Below, piece by piece: positions 40,924 to 49,853 of a DNA stretch of 64,000 nt. Under the pieces are notes generated by a model. It was not told where the DNA came from and made no database searches. It worked only from the letters and a program-made list of their open reading frames with translations. The position numbers were made by a program, and so were the translations under genes. Source of the stretch: DATBJJ01 sp963750915 (GTDB lineage: Bacteria > Acidobacteriota > Vicinamibacteria > Vicinamibacterales > 2-12-FULL-66-21); the NCBI GenBank assembly GCA_963750915.1, contig CAVVSF010000004.1, positions 23,980-87,979 of the forward strand, in the 5' to 3' direction. The stretch's first letter is position 1, and every line of letters begins with the position of its first letter.

Positions 40924-41883
40924 ATGGGTACGCGTCGTTTCTTCCTCGCCAGTCTCGCCAGCACGCTCCTCTGCGCAGGCTGGACGCTGGCGCCGACCGC
41001 GGGCGCAGGGACGCCTCAGGCGACCGCCGCCAAGCCTCAGGCGCCCACCGCCAAGCCGGCGCCGCCCGCCGCGCAGAAGCCGGCCGCGGTCGCGCTGCCC
41101 AACCGTCCGGACTCGTTCAAGTTCGCCGTCCTCGGCGACTTCGGCACCGGCGACCGGCCGCAGTATCAGCTGGGCGAGCAGATGGCGACCGTACGGGCGA
41201 GGTTCCCGTTCGAGCTCGTGATCACCGTCGGCGACAACATCTACGGCGGCGAGCGGCCGCAGGACATGAAGCGGAAGTTCGAGGATCCCTACAAGGCCCT
41301 GCTCGATGCCGGCGTCAAGTTCTATGCCTCGCTCGGCAATCATGACGAGCGCGCTCAGGCGCGCTACGGCCTTTTCAACATGGACGGGCGGAGCTACTAC
41401 ACCTTCAAGGCGCCGAAGGAGGACGTACGGTTCTTCGCCCTCGAGACCGATTATCCGACCCCGGCGCAGATGGCGTGGGTCGAGAAGGAAATGAAGAGCG
41501 CCGGTGAAAAGTGGAAGATTCCCTACTTCCATCACCCGCTCTACTCGTCGGGCCGGACCCACGGCTCGCACCCCGAGCTGGCCCAGGTTCTCGAGCCGAT
41601 CTTCCTCGAGGCCGGGGTCACGGTCGTCTTCACCGGCCACGATCACTTCTACGAACGGATCAAGCCGCAGAAGGGCATCACGCATTTCGTCGCGGGTTCG
41701 GGCGGGAAGCTGCGGCCCGGCAACATCGATCCGCGGACGGGTCTGACCGCCGTCGGCTACGACCGCGACCGGGCCTTCGTCGCCGTCGAGATCGACGGCG
41801 ACGAGCTGTTCTTCAACACCATCACGCGCACCGGCGCGGTCATCGATTCGGGCGTCATCGAGCGGCGGAAAGAGCAGCCTTAG
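40924..41883 (+). CDS. Secreted metallophosphoesterase (purple-acid-phosphatase-like)
   Basis: This 319-residue protein has a signal peptide, possibly Tat-like (GTRRFFLASLASTLLCAG), and a Pro/Ala/Lys linker up to about residue 60. The calcineurin-like core carries the metal-ligand motifs GDFGTG (about 76), GDNIYGG (about 104), GNHDE (about 139), a lone His in FHHPLY and GHDHFYER (about 238). This order is that of the ApaH/purple acid phosphatase superfamily. It probably hydrolyses phosphomonoesters outside the cytoplasm; substrate unknown. The 3' end overlaps the convergent PLD gene by 29 bases. Confidence 0.9.
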   Translation: MGTRRFFLASLASTLLCAGWTLAPTAGAGTPQATAAKPQAPTAKPAPPAAQKPAAVALPNRPDSFKFAVLGDFGTGDRPQYQLGEQMATVRARFPFELVITVGDNIYGGERPQDMKRKFEDPYKALLDAGVKFYASLGNHDERAQARYGLFNMDGRSYYTFKAPKEDVRFFALETDYPTPAQMAWVEKEMKSAGEKWKIPYFHHPLYSSGRTHGSHPELAQVLEPIFLEAGVTVVFTGHDHFYERIKPQKGITHFVAGSGGKLRPGNIDPRTGLTAVGYDRDRAFVAVEIDGDELFFNTITRTGAVIDSGVIERRKEQP

Positions 41884-42766
41884 CCGGCGCCTCCGCCGGC
41901 GCCGCCTGGCGCGGCTGCTCCGGCTCCTTGCCGGCGCTGTCGGCCCAATCGGTCTCGAATACCGACTGTACCTTCGCCGCGATGCGGGAGTCGGACGCGA
42001 TCAGCCCGACCTCGCGCCGGCCGTCGAGCTCGAGCTTGCGCAGGCTCTGGCTGCCGATGAACACCGCAGTGCCGTCGCGGACGATGGCGCGGACGTGGAG
42101 CCGCAGATCGGCGAGCTTCCGCGCCTCGACGCCGTCGAGCCGCTTCTCGATCTTGCCGATGACGCGGATCTCGACGCCTGCCTTGGCCCGCTCCTGCAGC
42201 AGCCGCAGCATCAGCCGATCCGACACCTTGACGTTGTAGATCAGCAGCTGCTTCTTGGCGTCGCGAATGAACTTCGTCAGCAGGTCGCGCGAGCACTCCG
42301 GGCTGACGACGAAGCGCTCGTGCGCCGGCGAGTAGGGCTGGCGCGTGGCGTCGGCCGTGAACAGCGTGCACGCTTCCTTGACCAGGCGCTTGTCGCTGGT
42401 CACCAGGCCGAAGCTGCGGCTGCGCTCGATGTCGAGCCGGGTGTAGTTGAAGCCGAAGACGTGCAGGGCGTCGTCGACGATCATCATCTTGCTGTGATAG
42501 CGCGTGAGATCGTCGGCGGTCCTCGCCACGGTGACGCCGGCGGCGAGCAGCCGCGTCTCGAGCTTGCGCAGGTTGCGTTCGCCGCCGCGGTTGGTGTGCG
42601 CGATCAGCGCCCGCACCGCGACGCCGCGGGCGACGGCGGCGGCAATCGCCTTCTCGAGCTCCGGCCGATCGAAGCGGAAAATGACGATGTCGATCGATTG
42701 CTTGGCGCGCTTCACCGCCTGCAGCAGCGGCGTCAGGCCGTCATCGGGCTGGACGATGAGCTTCAT
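41855..42766 (-). CDS. Phospholipase-D-superfamily protein with one standard and one altered HKD motif
   Basis: This 303-residue protein has two PLD half-sites. The first is canonical, YHSKMMIVDD (H-x-K-x4-D, about residues 91-100). The second, in LHVRAIVRDGTAVFIGSQSL, has Arg in place of the Lys. There is no signal peptide, so it is probably cytoplasmic. The altered second motif could change nuclease, phosphodiesterase or transphosphatidylation ability. ATG at 42766; a GTG one codon earlier touches the DUF4956 stop. The tail is Pro/Ala-rich. It is probably co-transcribed with the two genes upstream. Confidence 0.85.
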   Translation of the reverse strand: MKLIVQPDDGLTPLLQAVKRAKQSIDIVIFRFDRPELEKAIAAAVARGVAVRALIAHTNRGGERNLRKLETRLLAAGVTVARTADDLTRYHSKMMIVDDALHVFGFNYTRLDIERSRSFGLVTSDKRLVKEACTLFTADATRQPYSPAHERFVVSPECSRDLLTKFIRDAKKQLLIYNVKVSDRLMLRLLQERAKAGVEIRVIGKIEKRLDGVEARKLADLRLHVRAIVRDGTAVFIGSQSLRKLELDGRREVGLIASDSRIAAKVQSVFETDWADSAGKEPEQPRQAAPAEAPAKAALSAAR

Positions 42767-42769
42767 CAC

Positions 42770-43588
42770 CTACTTGTTCTTCCTCTCGGCCCATTCGACG
42801 GCGGCGTGGCCTTCGGGATCCAAGCGCAGGATAGCGTCGGTGACTCGATCACGGTTCGCGTCGAGCGGCATGGCCACGTCGTAGCACACTTGGTCGTCAG
42901 CCGATGACCGCAGCTCGTGTGAAAGCTCGTAGCGGCGGAGGATGGACTCGAACTTCGGCTTGAGGTCGTCGGTCTGCTCGCCGGCTTTGATCGTGAGATT
43001 GTAGTGCTTGAGGCCGCGCTCGAACGACTCGATGATCCAGAGCGCCAGGATCAGGAAGGCCGTGGAAAATACGGCGATCGCGTACAGGCCAACGCCGGAG
43101 GCCAACCCCACCGCCAGGGCGGACAGCATCACCACGGCGTCCTTCGGGTCTTCAATCTTGGATCGATAGCGGATCAAGTTGGCCGCGCCGACGATGCCGA
43201 AGGCGCGCGCCAGACTGGCGCCGACGACGAGCATGATGACGGCGCCGACGACCGACAGGATGATCTGTGTCTGGACCACCGCCGGCATGCGCTGCGGCGT
43301 GCCCTTGCGCTTGGGGCGCAGCGCCAGTGCCGCGCCGAGCGCGGCGGCCAGCGGCAGACTGATGAGGGCTTGCTCGAATTCCGCCTCGTCGAGCTGGGCC
43401 ATCGCCTCTTGCGGCAAGGAACTGGTCGGAGACCGTGATGGCGCCGGTGCTGCGGCCGGCGGCGGTGCCGCGGCCGGCGGCTGTGCCGCGAGAGCCACTT
43501 CCGCAGTCTGAAACATCAGTAGCAGGGCGAGAAAGATCCCGGCGTACCCCCGACGGGTACACCACCTGGTTGGCGTCATGACGGTCAT
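42770..43588 (-). CDS. DUF4956-type membrane protein
   Basis: This 272-residue protein has a signal-like first helix, a Pro/Ala-rich periplasmic stretch, then three to four membrane helices. The family block ARAFGIVGAANLIRYRSKIEDPKDAVVMLSA is split here as ARAFGIVGAANLIRYR and IEDPKDAVVM, and LASGVGLYAIAVFSTAFLI follows. A cytoplasmic alpha/beta domain of about 80 residues forms the C-terminus. DUF4956 proteins often sit next to CotH-type kinases or VTC-type polyphosphate polymerases. Here the upstream neighbour, overlapping by ATGA, is a lipoprotein with kinase-like motifs. Confidence 0.82.
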   Translation of the reverse strand: MTVMTPTRWCTRRGYAGIFLALLLMFQTAEVALAAQPPAAAPPPAAAPAPSRSPTSSLPQEAMAQLDEAEFEQALISLPLAAALGAALALRPKRKGTPQRMPAVVQTQIILSVVGAVIMLVVGASLARAFGIVGAANLIRYRSKIEDPKDAVVMLSALAVGLASGVGLYAIAVFSTAFLILALWIIESFERGLKHYNLTIKAGEQTDDLKPKFESILRRYELSHELRSSADDQVCYDVAMPLDANRDRVTDAILRLDPEGHAAVEWAERKNK

Positions 43589-44595
43589 CCCTTAAGCGCC
43601 AACCCTTCGGCGATCTTCTGCTTCAGGCGCGCGATGAACCGCTCGGCGTCGGTTCTGGTGTAGCCGCCAGATCTGAACGCATCGTGCCACTGCGCGTTGG
43701 TCAGCCGCTGGAGGCGGCCGCAGATCCAGCGGACGTCGGCCGGCGTGACGTCGCCGAGCAGCGCATCGTGGCGCCCGCGCCAGTCGAACGTGACCCGGCC
43801 GTTGACGATGCCGGTGATGAACGGCGTCTTTTCGAACACTTCGATGTCGCCGCGCGGAGCGTCGAGGACGCCGGTTCGGCCGAACGTGTGGCCGAGATCG
43901 CGCGCCACGTACCACACCTTGGCGCCCTCGACCGGCTGTTGCAGTTGGTAAAGCGCGTTGTTGTCGTCCTTGAGGTCCGAGTTGCCCAGCATCGCCTGGA
44001 GCACGAGCAATCCCTTGAGCTCGCGCGTGCCGACGAATGGATTCTCGTAATAGGACCACGTGCCTTCGTCGCCGAGGGCGACGCCGCCCGGCAGCTTCGG
44101 CGCCTTCTCGCGGAAACGCGCCGGCAGCTGCGGATTCGGCGTCTCGGCGTCGTCGGCGGTCCAGCGCATCACGTAGTAGATCGGCGGCTGGTGGTAGCCG
44201 ACGGCCCAGTGAATGCGGGAGGCCACGACCTCGGTCGGCGCCTCGGGCGGAAACTTGGCGCTCCACTCGCGATCGCCGGGGCCCTTGAGCGTGTAACCCT
44301 TGCTGAAGCCGGTGCGCTTGATCTCGACGACCTTGTAGGTCGCCGATGGGTCGGGGGCGAGTGCTTTACCGCCAATGCCCCAATAGAGGTCGCGCGACGC
44401 GCGCGGCTCGGTCCAGAGCTGCGCGAGCTGGGCCGGAGTCAGCGGCCCCGTCGTCGTCGGTTGAATGGGCCGCGAGCAGGCGGCGACGCTGCCCGCGCTG
44501 ATGAGAAGCACGAGCGCGACCGACGCAGCCCAACTGTGAAGCCGGCTTCCATCCGGACTGTGCGGATGAGCTCGACACGAGCGTTCCCTGTCCAT
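43585..44595 (-). CDS. Lipoprotein with possible atypical-kinase fold, function unknown
   Basis: This 336-residue protein has an N-terminal hydrophobic segment ending in a lipobox-like SVAAC (about residue 39). The mature part contains EWSAKFPPEAPTEVVASRIHWA, with the look of a kinase beta-3 Lys plus alpha-C Glu. It also has NSDLKDDNNALYQ, like a catalytic loop with Asp and Asn, and VARDLGHTFG, like a D-x-G metal-binding loop. This Lys / Asp-x(n)-Asn / DLG order is reminiscent of CotH, HipA and Fam20-type kinases. It is my inference, not a family match. The stop overlaps the DUF4956 start. Start uncertain (ATG 44595 or GTG 44619). Confidence 0.6.
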   Translation of the reverse strand: MDRERSCRAHPHSPDGSRLHSWAASVALVLLISAGSVAACSRPIQPTTTGPLTPAQLAQLWTEPRASRDLYWGIGGKALAPDPSATYKVVEIKRTGFSKGYTLKGPGDREWSAKFPPEAPTEVVASRIHWAVGYHQPPIYYVMRWTADDAETPNPQLPARFREKAPKLPGGVALGDEGTWSYYENPFVGTRELKGLLVLQAMLGNSDLKDDNNALYQLQQPVEGAKVWYVARDLGHTFGRTGVLDAPRGDIEVFEKTPFITGIVNGRVTFDWRGRHDALLGDVTPADVRWICGRLQRLTNAQWHDAFRSGGYTRTDAERFIARLKQKIAEGLALKG

Positions 44596-44650
44596 GCGGG
44601 CGATTGGTGCAAGCGCCACGCCAGAGCTGAGACCTGCGGACGAGCTTTGA

Positions 44651-47600
44651 CTAACGATAATCGTGCGATTGCGGCTCAGGGCCGCCGGTCGCCAGCGAAT
44701 CGACTCTCTCTGCCTTGACCGCTGTCACGCCATCCTGAATCTGCAGCACCCCTTCGACGAGCAGATACGGCGCGCCCAGCACCGTCGTCCGATAGTGCGA
44801 GTAGAGATCGGGCCGGATGATGACGTTGGCAATGCCGGTCTCGTCCTCGAGCGTCAGGAAGACGAAGCCCTTCGCAGTTCCCGGGCGCTGCCGGGTGATG
44901 ACTGCACCGGCGACGCGGACTCGCCGGCCGGAGCGGCCGGCTGGCAGATCGATCGCCCGTTGCACGCCGCGCAGGGCCAGGTCGCGACGGCAGAACGACA
45001 TCGGATGCGGCCCGATCGTCAGGCTGGTGCCGGCGTAATCCGCCCGCGTCCGCTCGATCGCGGTCATCGGCCGGAGCGGCGACGCGACTTGAGGCCGGAG
45101 CGGCGACGCGACTTGAGGCCGGAGCGGCGACGCGACTTGAGGTTTGAGCGGCGACGCGACTTGAGGCTTGAGCGGTGACGCGGCCTGGGGCGCTCGTGCC
45201 GCCTCGGACGGCGGCGATGTCCTGACGCGCGGCGTGTGAGCTTCCGCCGCGTCGCTGTCCTTCATCAACGGGCCGGACGGCCGCACGGCGCGCTCGATCT
45301 GCCACAGCGCGCTGCGGCGATCGTGGCCGAACGCGTTCAGCGCGCCGATGTCGGCGAGCGTCGCCAGCTCGTCGCGGCGCACGCCGGTGCGCGCGATGAG
45401 ATCCTCGATCGAGCGATAGCGCCCGCCGTCCTGCCGGGGTTTCTCCCGGCCGTCGCCGGTCTCGACGCGCGCCGGCGCCCAGTCGTGGGCGCAGACGTTA
45501 CAGAAGATCGTCGACGCCGGCGTCACTTCCAGCATCGACTGATCATCGCAGCCACACTTCGGGCAGGGCGGATACTGCCCTGCCATGGCAATCGGCGTCG
45601 CGGCCGCCCCAGGCGCATCGCCGGCGGCGTCGGACGCCCGCGGCTGGCGCGACCGGGCAATCGCTTCGCCGACATCGCGGCGCAGGCCGCTGACGTGCAT
45701 CAGCCCGAGCCGCACCCGGCCGGCGCCGTCGACCTGGCATTCCCAATCCGATTCCTGGACGTCGATCGGCGCGAAACGGACGCCGTGGCGCTGCGCATCC
45801 TTGACCAGCGTCGCCGGATGATAGAACCCCATCGGCTGGTTGTTGAGCAGCGCGGTGAAGAACGCCGACGGATAGTGCGCCTTGAGGAACGCGCTGGCGT
45901 AGACGATCAACGCGAAGCTCGCGGCATGCGACTCGGGAAAGCCGTAGAGCGCGAACGAGACGATCGAGCGGATGATGGTCTCGGCGGCATCGCCGGTGAT
46001 GCCCTGCCGCGCCATGCCGGTCCGCAGCTTCCCTTCAATCTGCTGCATCCGCTTCTCGGACCGCTTGAATCCCATCGCCCGCCGCAGTTCCTCGGCTTCG
46101 CCGCCGCTGAACCCCGCCGCCACCATCGCCATCCGCAGCAGCTGCTCCTGGAACAGCGGCACGCCCAGCGTCCGCGCCAGGATTGGTTCGAGCGACGGAT
46201 GCGGATACTCGACCTCCTCGAGCCCGTTGCGGCGCTTCAGATAGGGATGCACCATCTGGCCGACGATCGGTCCCGGCCTGATGATCGCGACCTCGACGAC
46301 GATGTCGTAGAACGTCCTCGGCTTGAGCCGCGGCAGCGTCGCCATCTGGGCCCGCGATTCGACCTGGAAAATGCCGATCGTGTCCGCCTGCTGCAGCATC
46401 GTATAGACTGCCGGATCGTCCGGCGGCAGGTGCGCGAGATCGACGATCGGCGTCGCCCGGCGGCTGCCGTTCACCAGCCCCAGCGCATCCTGCAGCACTG
46501 CCATCATCCCGAGCCCGAGCAGGTCGACCTTGACCAGCCCCATGTCGGCGCAGTCATCCTTGTCCCACTGGATGACGACGCGGCCGGGCATGCTGGCATT
46601 CTCGAGCGGCACGACCTCGTCGAGGCGGCCCTGGCAGATGACCATGCCGCCGGAATGCTGCCCGAGGTGCCGCGGCAGATCCTGGATCTCGAGCCACAAC
46701 TGCGCGAAGCGCTGCACGCCGGGATGGCTGACGTCGATGCCGGCGTCGCGCAGGTTGCGCTCGAGCGTTTCCTGCGGGTCGACCCACTCGAAGTGATTCA
46801 TCACCTTCGCCAGGCGATCGACCTCGGCTTCCTCGAGCGCCAGCGTCTTGCCGACCTCGCGCGCGGCGCTGCGGCCGCGATAGGTGATGACGTTCGCGGT
46901 CATTGCGACGCCCAGCTTCCCGTACTTCTCGTAGACGTGCTGGATCACCCGCTCGCGCCGGTCGCCGCTCGGCAGATCGAGGTCGATATCCGGCCACTCG
47001 CCGCGTTCCTCCGAGAGAAATCGCTCGAACAGCAGATCCATGCCGACCGGATCGACGGCGGTGATGCCAAGGCTGTAGCAGACGGCGCTGTTGGCGGCCG
47101 AGCCCCGGCCCTGGACGAGGATGTCCTCCTGGCGGCAGAAATTGACGATGTCCCAGACAATCAGGAAGTAGCCGGCGAGATCGAGCTTCTCGATCAAATC
47201 GAGCTCGCGGCCGACCTGGGCGCGGGCGCGATCGTGGTACGGGCGGTAGCGCTCGCGCGCGCCCGCCTGCGTCATCTTGCGCAGGAACGACGCCATCGTC
47301 TCGCCCGGCGGGACGGGGTACTCAGGGAAGCGATAGCCGAGATCCGCCATCGTGTAGTCGAGCCGATCGGCGAGCTCGCGCGTGCCGGTAATCGCCTCCG
47401 GCAGATCGGCGAACAGCCGCGCCATCATCTCCGGCGGCTTGAGGCTGCGTTCGGCGTTCCAGCTCAATCGCCGCCCTGCCTGCGCGAGCGTCGTCTTGTG
47501 GCGGATGCAGGTGAGCACGTCGTAGAGCGGACGGGCGGCGGCATCGGCGAAGCGGACGCCGTTGGTCGCCAGCACCGGCAGGTGAAACGCCGCCGCGAGA

Positions 47601-48208
47601 TCGCGCAGCGTGTGGTTGTCCGCTTCCTCGTCGCGCAGCAGGTGCCGCTGCAGCTCGACGCAGACGTTGCCGCCGCCGAACGTCCCGACCAGCCGATCGA
47701 TCAGGCCGCCGACGCCGAATCGCGGACTGTCGATGGCGGCGCGGCCGGCCAGCGCGATCAGGCCGCCGACATGACCGTCGAGATCGTCGAGCGTCAGCGA
47801 ACCCTCGCCTTTCGGTGCCGCCAGCTTCATCCGCGTCAGCAGCCGGCAGAGATTGCGGTAGCCGTCACGCGACGAGACGAGGACGGGGAGGCGAAACAGA
47901 CGGGGCTCGGGGCTCGGGGCTCGGGACTCGCGGGTCGGGGCTCGTGAGCTCCCCCTGAGCGAAGTCGAAGGGCCTGCCCTGAGCGAAGCCGAAGGGCCGA
48001 GCGCGACGGTCAGCTCGGCCCCGACGATGGCTTTCAGCCCGGCGCGCTTGGCGGCAAGGTGAAAGCGCGGGATGCCGTAGACGCCGTCGCGATCGAGCAG
48101 CGCCAGCGCCGGATAGCCGAGCTCGGCGGCACGCTGCACCAGCGTTTCCGGCAGCGAGGCGCCGTCGAGAAATGAAAATGCCGACGCGGCATGCAGCTCG
48201 ATGTACAT
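44651..48208 (-). CDS. dnaE2: Error-prone DNA polymerase III alpha subunit (DnaE2/ImuC)
   Basis: This 1185-residue protein is the catalytic polymerase of the ImuA-ImuB-DnaE2 translesion mutasome. The PHP domain starts MYIELHAASAFSFLDGAS. The polymerase core includes GRGSAANSAVCYSLGIT, GEWPDIDLDLPSGDRRE and FPESHAASFALIVYASAFLK. A C-terminal OB fold ends the protein. Three insertions are odd. Residues 71-103 are encoded by intergenic-type repeats (47903-47998). Residues about 860-930 contain a zinc ribbon (CPKCGC ... CNVC). Residues about 1007-1046 are five copies of an eight-residue repeat from a 24-bp tandem array. All keep the frame. It lies 231 bases downstream of imuB, behind a hairpin. 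Confidence 0.95.
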   Translation of the reverse strand: MYIELHAASAFSFLDGASLPETLVQRAAELGYPALALLDRDGVYGIPRFHLAAKRAGLKAIVGAELTVALGPSASLRAGPSTSLRGSSRAPTRESRAPSPEPRLFRLPVLVSSRDGYRNLCRLLTRMKLAAPKGEGSLTLDDLDGHVGGLIALAGRAAIDSPRFGVGGLIDRLVGTFGGGNVCVELQRHLLRDEEADNHTLRDLAAAFHLPVLATNGVRFADAAARPLYDVLTCIRHKTTLAQAGRRLSWNAERSLKPPEMMARLFADLPEAITGTRELADRLDYTMADLGYRFPEYPVPPGETMASFLRKMTQAGARERYRPYHDRARAQVGRELDLIEKLDLAGYFLIVWDIVNFCRQEDILVQGRGSAANSAVCYSLGITAVDPVGMDLLFERFLSEERGEWPDIDLDLPSGDRRERVIQHVYEKYGKLGVAMTANVITYRGRSAAREVGKTLALEEAEVDRLAKVMNHFEWVDPQETLERNLRDAGIDVSHPGVQRFAQLWLEIQDLPRHLGQHSGGMVICQGRLDEVVPLENASMPGRVVIQWDKDDCADMGLVKVDLLGLGMMAVLQDALGLVNGSRRATPIVDLAHLPPDDPAVYTMLQQADTIGIFQVESRAQMATLPRLKPRTFYDIVVEVAIIRPGPIVGQMVHPYLKRRNGLEEVEYPHPSLEPILARTLGVPLFQEQLLRMAMVAAGFSGGEAEELRRAMGFKRSEKRMQQIEGKLRTGMARQGITGDAAETIIRSIVSFALYGFPESHAASFALIVYASAFLKAHYPSAFFTALLNNQPMGFYHPATLVKDAQRHGVRFAPIDVQESDWECQVDGAGRVRLGLMHVSGLRRDVGEAIARSRQPRASDAAGDAPGAAATPIAMAGQYPPCPKCGCDDQSMLEVTPASTIFCNVCAHDWAPARVETGDGREKPRQDGGRYRSIEDLIARTGVRRDELATLADIGALNAFGHDRRSALWQIERAVRPSGPLMKDSDAAEAHTPRVRTSPPSEAARAPQAASPLKPQVASPLKPQVASPLRPQVASPLRPQVASPLRPMTAIERTRADYAGTSLTIGPHPMSFCRRDLALRGVQRAIDLPAGRSGRRVRVAGAVITRQRPGTAKGFVFLTLEDETGIANVIIRPDLYSHYRTTVLGAPYLLVEGVLQIQDGVTAVKAERVDSLATGGPEPQSHDYR
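45069..45188 (-). repeat. Five tandem 24-bp repeats inside dnaE2
   Basis: Three identical 24-base units (45069-45140) and two diverged ones (45141-45188) encode ASPLRPQV-like octapeptides. They link the helix-hairpin-helix region to the OB fold. A multiple-of-three unit keeps the frame whatever the copy number. Confidence 0.95.
47903..47998. repeat. Composite heptamer/CCTGAGCGAAG repeat embedded in the dnaE2 coding sequence
   Basis: Six GGGCTCG-type heptamers (47903-47945) are followed by two copies of CCCTGAGCGAAGYCGAAGGG (47953-47998). The same composite occurs between genes at 52042-52124. Here it is translated as residues 71-103 of DnaE2. Confidence 0.9.
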
Positions 48209-48216
48209 TTCTTTCC

Positions 48217-48237
48217 CGAGGGGCTTCGCCCCTCGGA
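48217..48237 (-). promoter_or_regulatory. Hairpin just upstream of the dnaE2 start codon
   Basis: An 8-bp stem (CGAGGGGC and GCCCCTCG, three-base loop) lies 8-9 bases before the dnaE2 ATG, next to the only purine-rich stretch that could bind ribosomes (GGGAAAG). It could lower translation of dnaE2 or act as an attenuator. Confidence 0.5.
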
Positions 48238-48260
48238 CTCCCCTACACGCGCCCTCGCGC

Positions 48261-48397
48261 GCCGCTTCGACGGCGCGCTCCGGGCGCGTGGCTCGCTACC
48301 GCTCGCTCGCTGCCTCACACGCCACTTCGACGGCGCGCTCCGGGCGCGTGGCTCGCTACCGCTCGCTCGCTGCCTCACACGCCACTTCGACGGCGCC
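48261..48397. repeat. 60-bp tandem duplication between imuB and dnaE2
   Basis: Two 60-base units (48261-48320 and 48321-48380) differ at one position, and a 17-base third partial copy follows. The region from 48238 to 48439 otherwise holds no gene. Confidence 0.95.
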
Positions 48398-48439
48398 TTC
48401 GCTATAGCTACGGCGGACCTCGCCGGAGCATCGTGCGGG

Positions 48440-49853
48440 CTAATCCACCACAGCATCCAGGAACCAGTGTCCCGAGCCGCGTTCGCGGAACACGCGGCAG
48501 ACCGACCCGTCGCTGAACGCGACGTCCCATTCGTCGTGGTCCCACCGGCTTGGCAGCTCGCTCCACCACGCGCCTGATGTCCGCCACGGCCCGGCGCTCT
48601 GCTCGACGATGCCGCCCGGCATGCCGCGGCGATCGATCGCCACCCGCACCGGCCGGCCGCGCTCGACGATGACGCGAATCGCGATCGGCGGGCGGAAGCG
48701 GCGGAGGAACACCGAGCCCGATTGCAGCGGCCGCGCCGGGAACGGCCGGTACGGCGGCACGGATTCGGTCTCGTCGGGGGCGAAGCGGCGCATCTCGAAG
48801 CCATCCGGCTGCCACGTGTCGAGCAGCTGCGGCGTGCCGGCGCGCGACTCGCCGACGAGCGCGCCAAGCCGCGCCGTCAGCGTCGCCAGCGTTTCCGCCG
48901 ACGGCCGGGCACGCTCGAGCAGCGAGTACCTGCAGCACCCGGCCGGGCGCCGGGTCGATCTCGATCGTGACGACGTCGATCGGCGCCGCCGGCGGATGCG
49001 ACTCGAGATCGAGCGTCAGCAGCGTGCGCAGGACCTTCGCGTCACGCATCGCCGCCGGCAGCTGCAGGCAGCGCGCGTGCTCGCTGCGATCGACGAGCCG
49101 CAGCGTCAGATGGATGGCAGCGGCGCCGCGGTCGGCGCGCTCGAGCGCGGCCGCGAGCGGATCGAGCAGCCGCGCCAGGACGAACGACAGCGGTTCGAGG
49201 CCGTCGATCGGCCACTCGAGCTCGATCCGCTCGAGAAAACGCGGCACTTCCGCGTCCGGGATCAAAGGCTGCAGATCGACGCCACACGCCAACTGCCGCA
49301 GCGCCGTGCCGCGCCCGCCCAGCCGCGACGAGAGATCGCCGGCCGGCAGCGACGCCAGCTCCCCCGCCGTCGTCAACCCCCAGCGGCGGAGCGCGGCGAA
49401 CGCTTGCTCATACCCGTCCCAAATTGTCTGCACGCGGGCTGGCGCCGCGGTGTCGGGGCGGATGCCATGCCGCTCGGCGACGAGCAGGCGCAAGGCGTCG
49501 AGCGGCACCTGCGAGAGCGCCGGCGCGGGGGGGCCTGTCCGCACCGTCAGCGACGGATGCGACAGCGACAACAACATCGCCGCCGTCTGCGTCGGCGCGA
49601 CCGCGACGGCGATCGGCGATGAGGCGTGGGCCGCGCACGTGCGCTGCAGTTCGGCCCCGATCGCGTGCGCGTCGCCGAGCAGGCGGCCCAGGCCCGAGAC
49701 GTCGAAGATGGCGCAGCCACGCCCGAACTGCTGGACGCGCGGCGAGAACGCGCGCGCCACCGCGGCCGGCAGATCGGGAAACTGCAGCGATCGCACGCAG
49801 GCGAAGAGCGGCGGCCGGCCGGCGCCGGCCAATACCTCGAGACCGGCGGTCAT
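48440..49853 (-). CDS. imuB: ImuB, Y-family-like polymerase subunit (one frameshift)
   Basis: About 470 residues after correction. ImuB is a catalytically inactive DinB relative that bridges DnaE2 to the beta clamp. Recognisable parts are PLFACVRSLQFPDLPAAVAR at the start, CAIFDVSGLGRLLGDAHAIGAEL, the fingers/thumb segment ELASLPAGDLSSRLGGRGTAL and the C-terminal part ending SGHWFLDAVVD. The frame breaks at 48923-48932 in CAGGTACTCG: upstream APGRVLQ, downstream YSLLERARPSAETLATL. Removing one G restores 471 codons. The ATG overlaps the imuA stop (ATGA). Confidence 0.88.

Noticed and set aside
48261..48397. CRISPR-like array
   Set aside because: The 60-base units are directly adjacent, without spacers, and only 2.3 copies exist; it is a plain tandem duplication. 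No cas gene is nearby.
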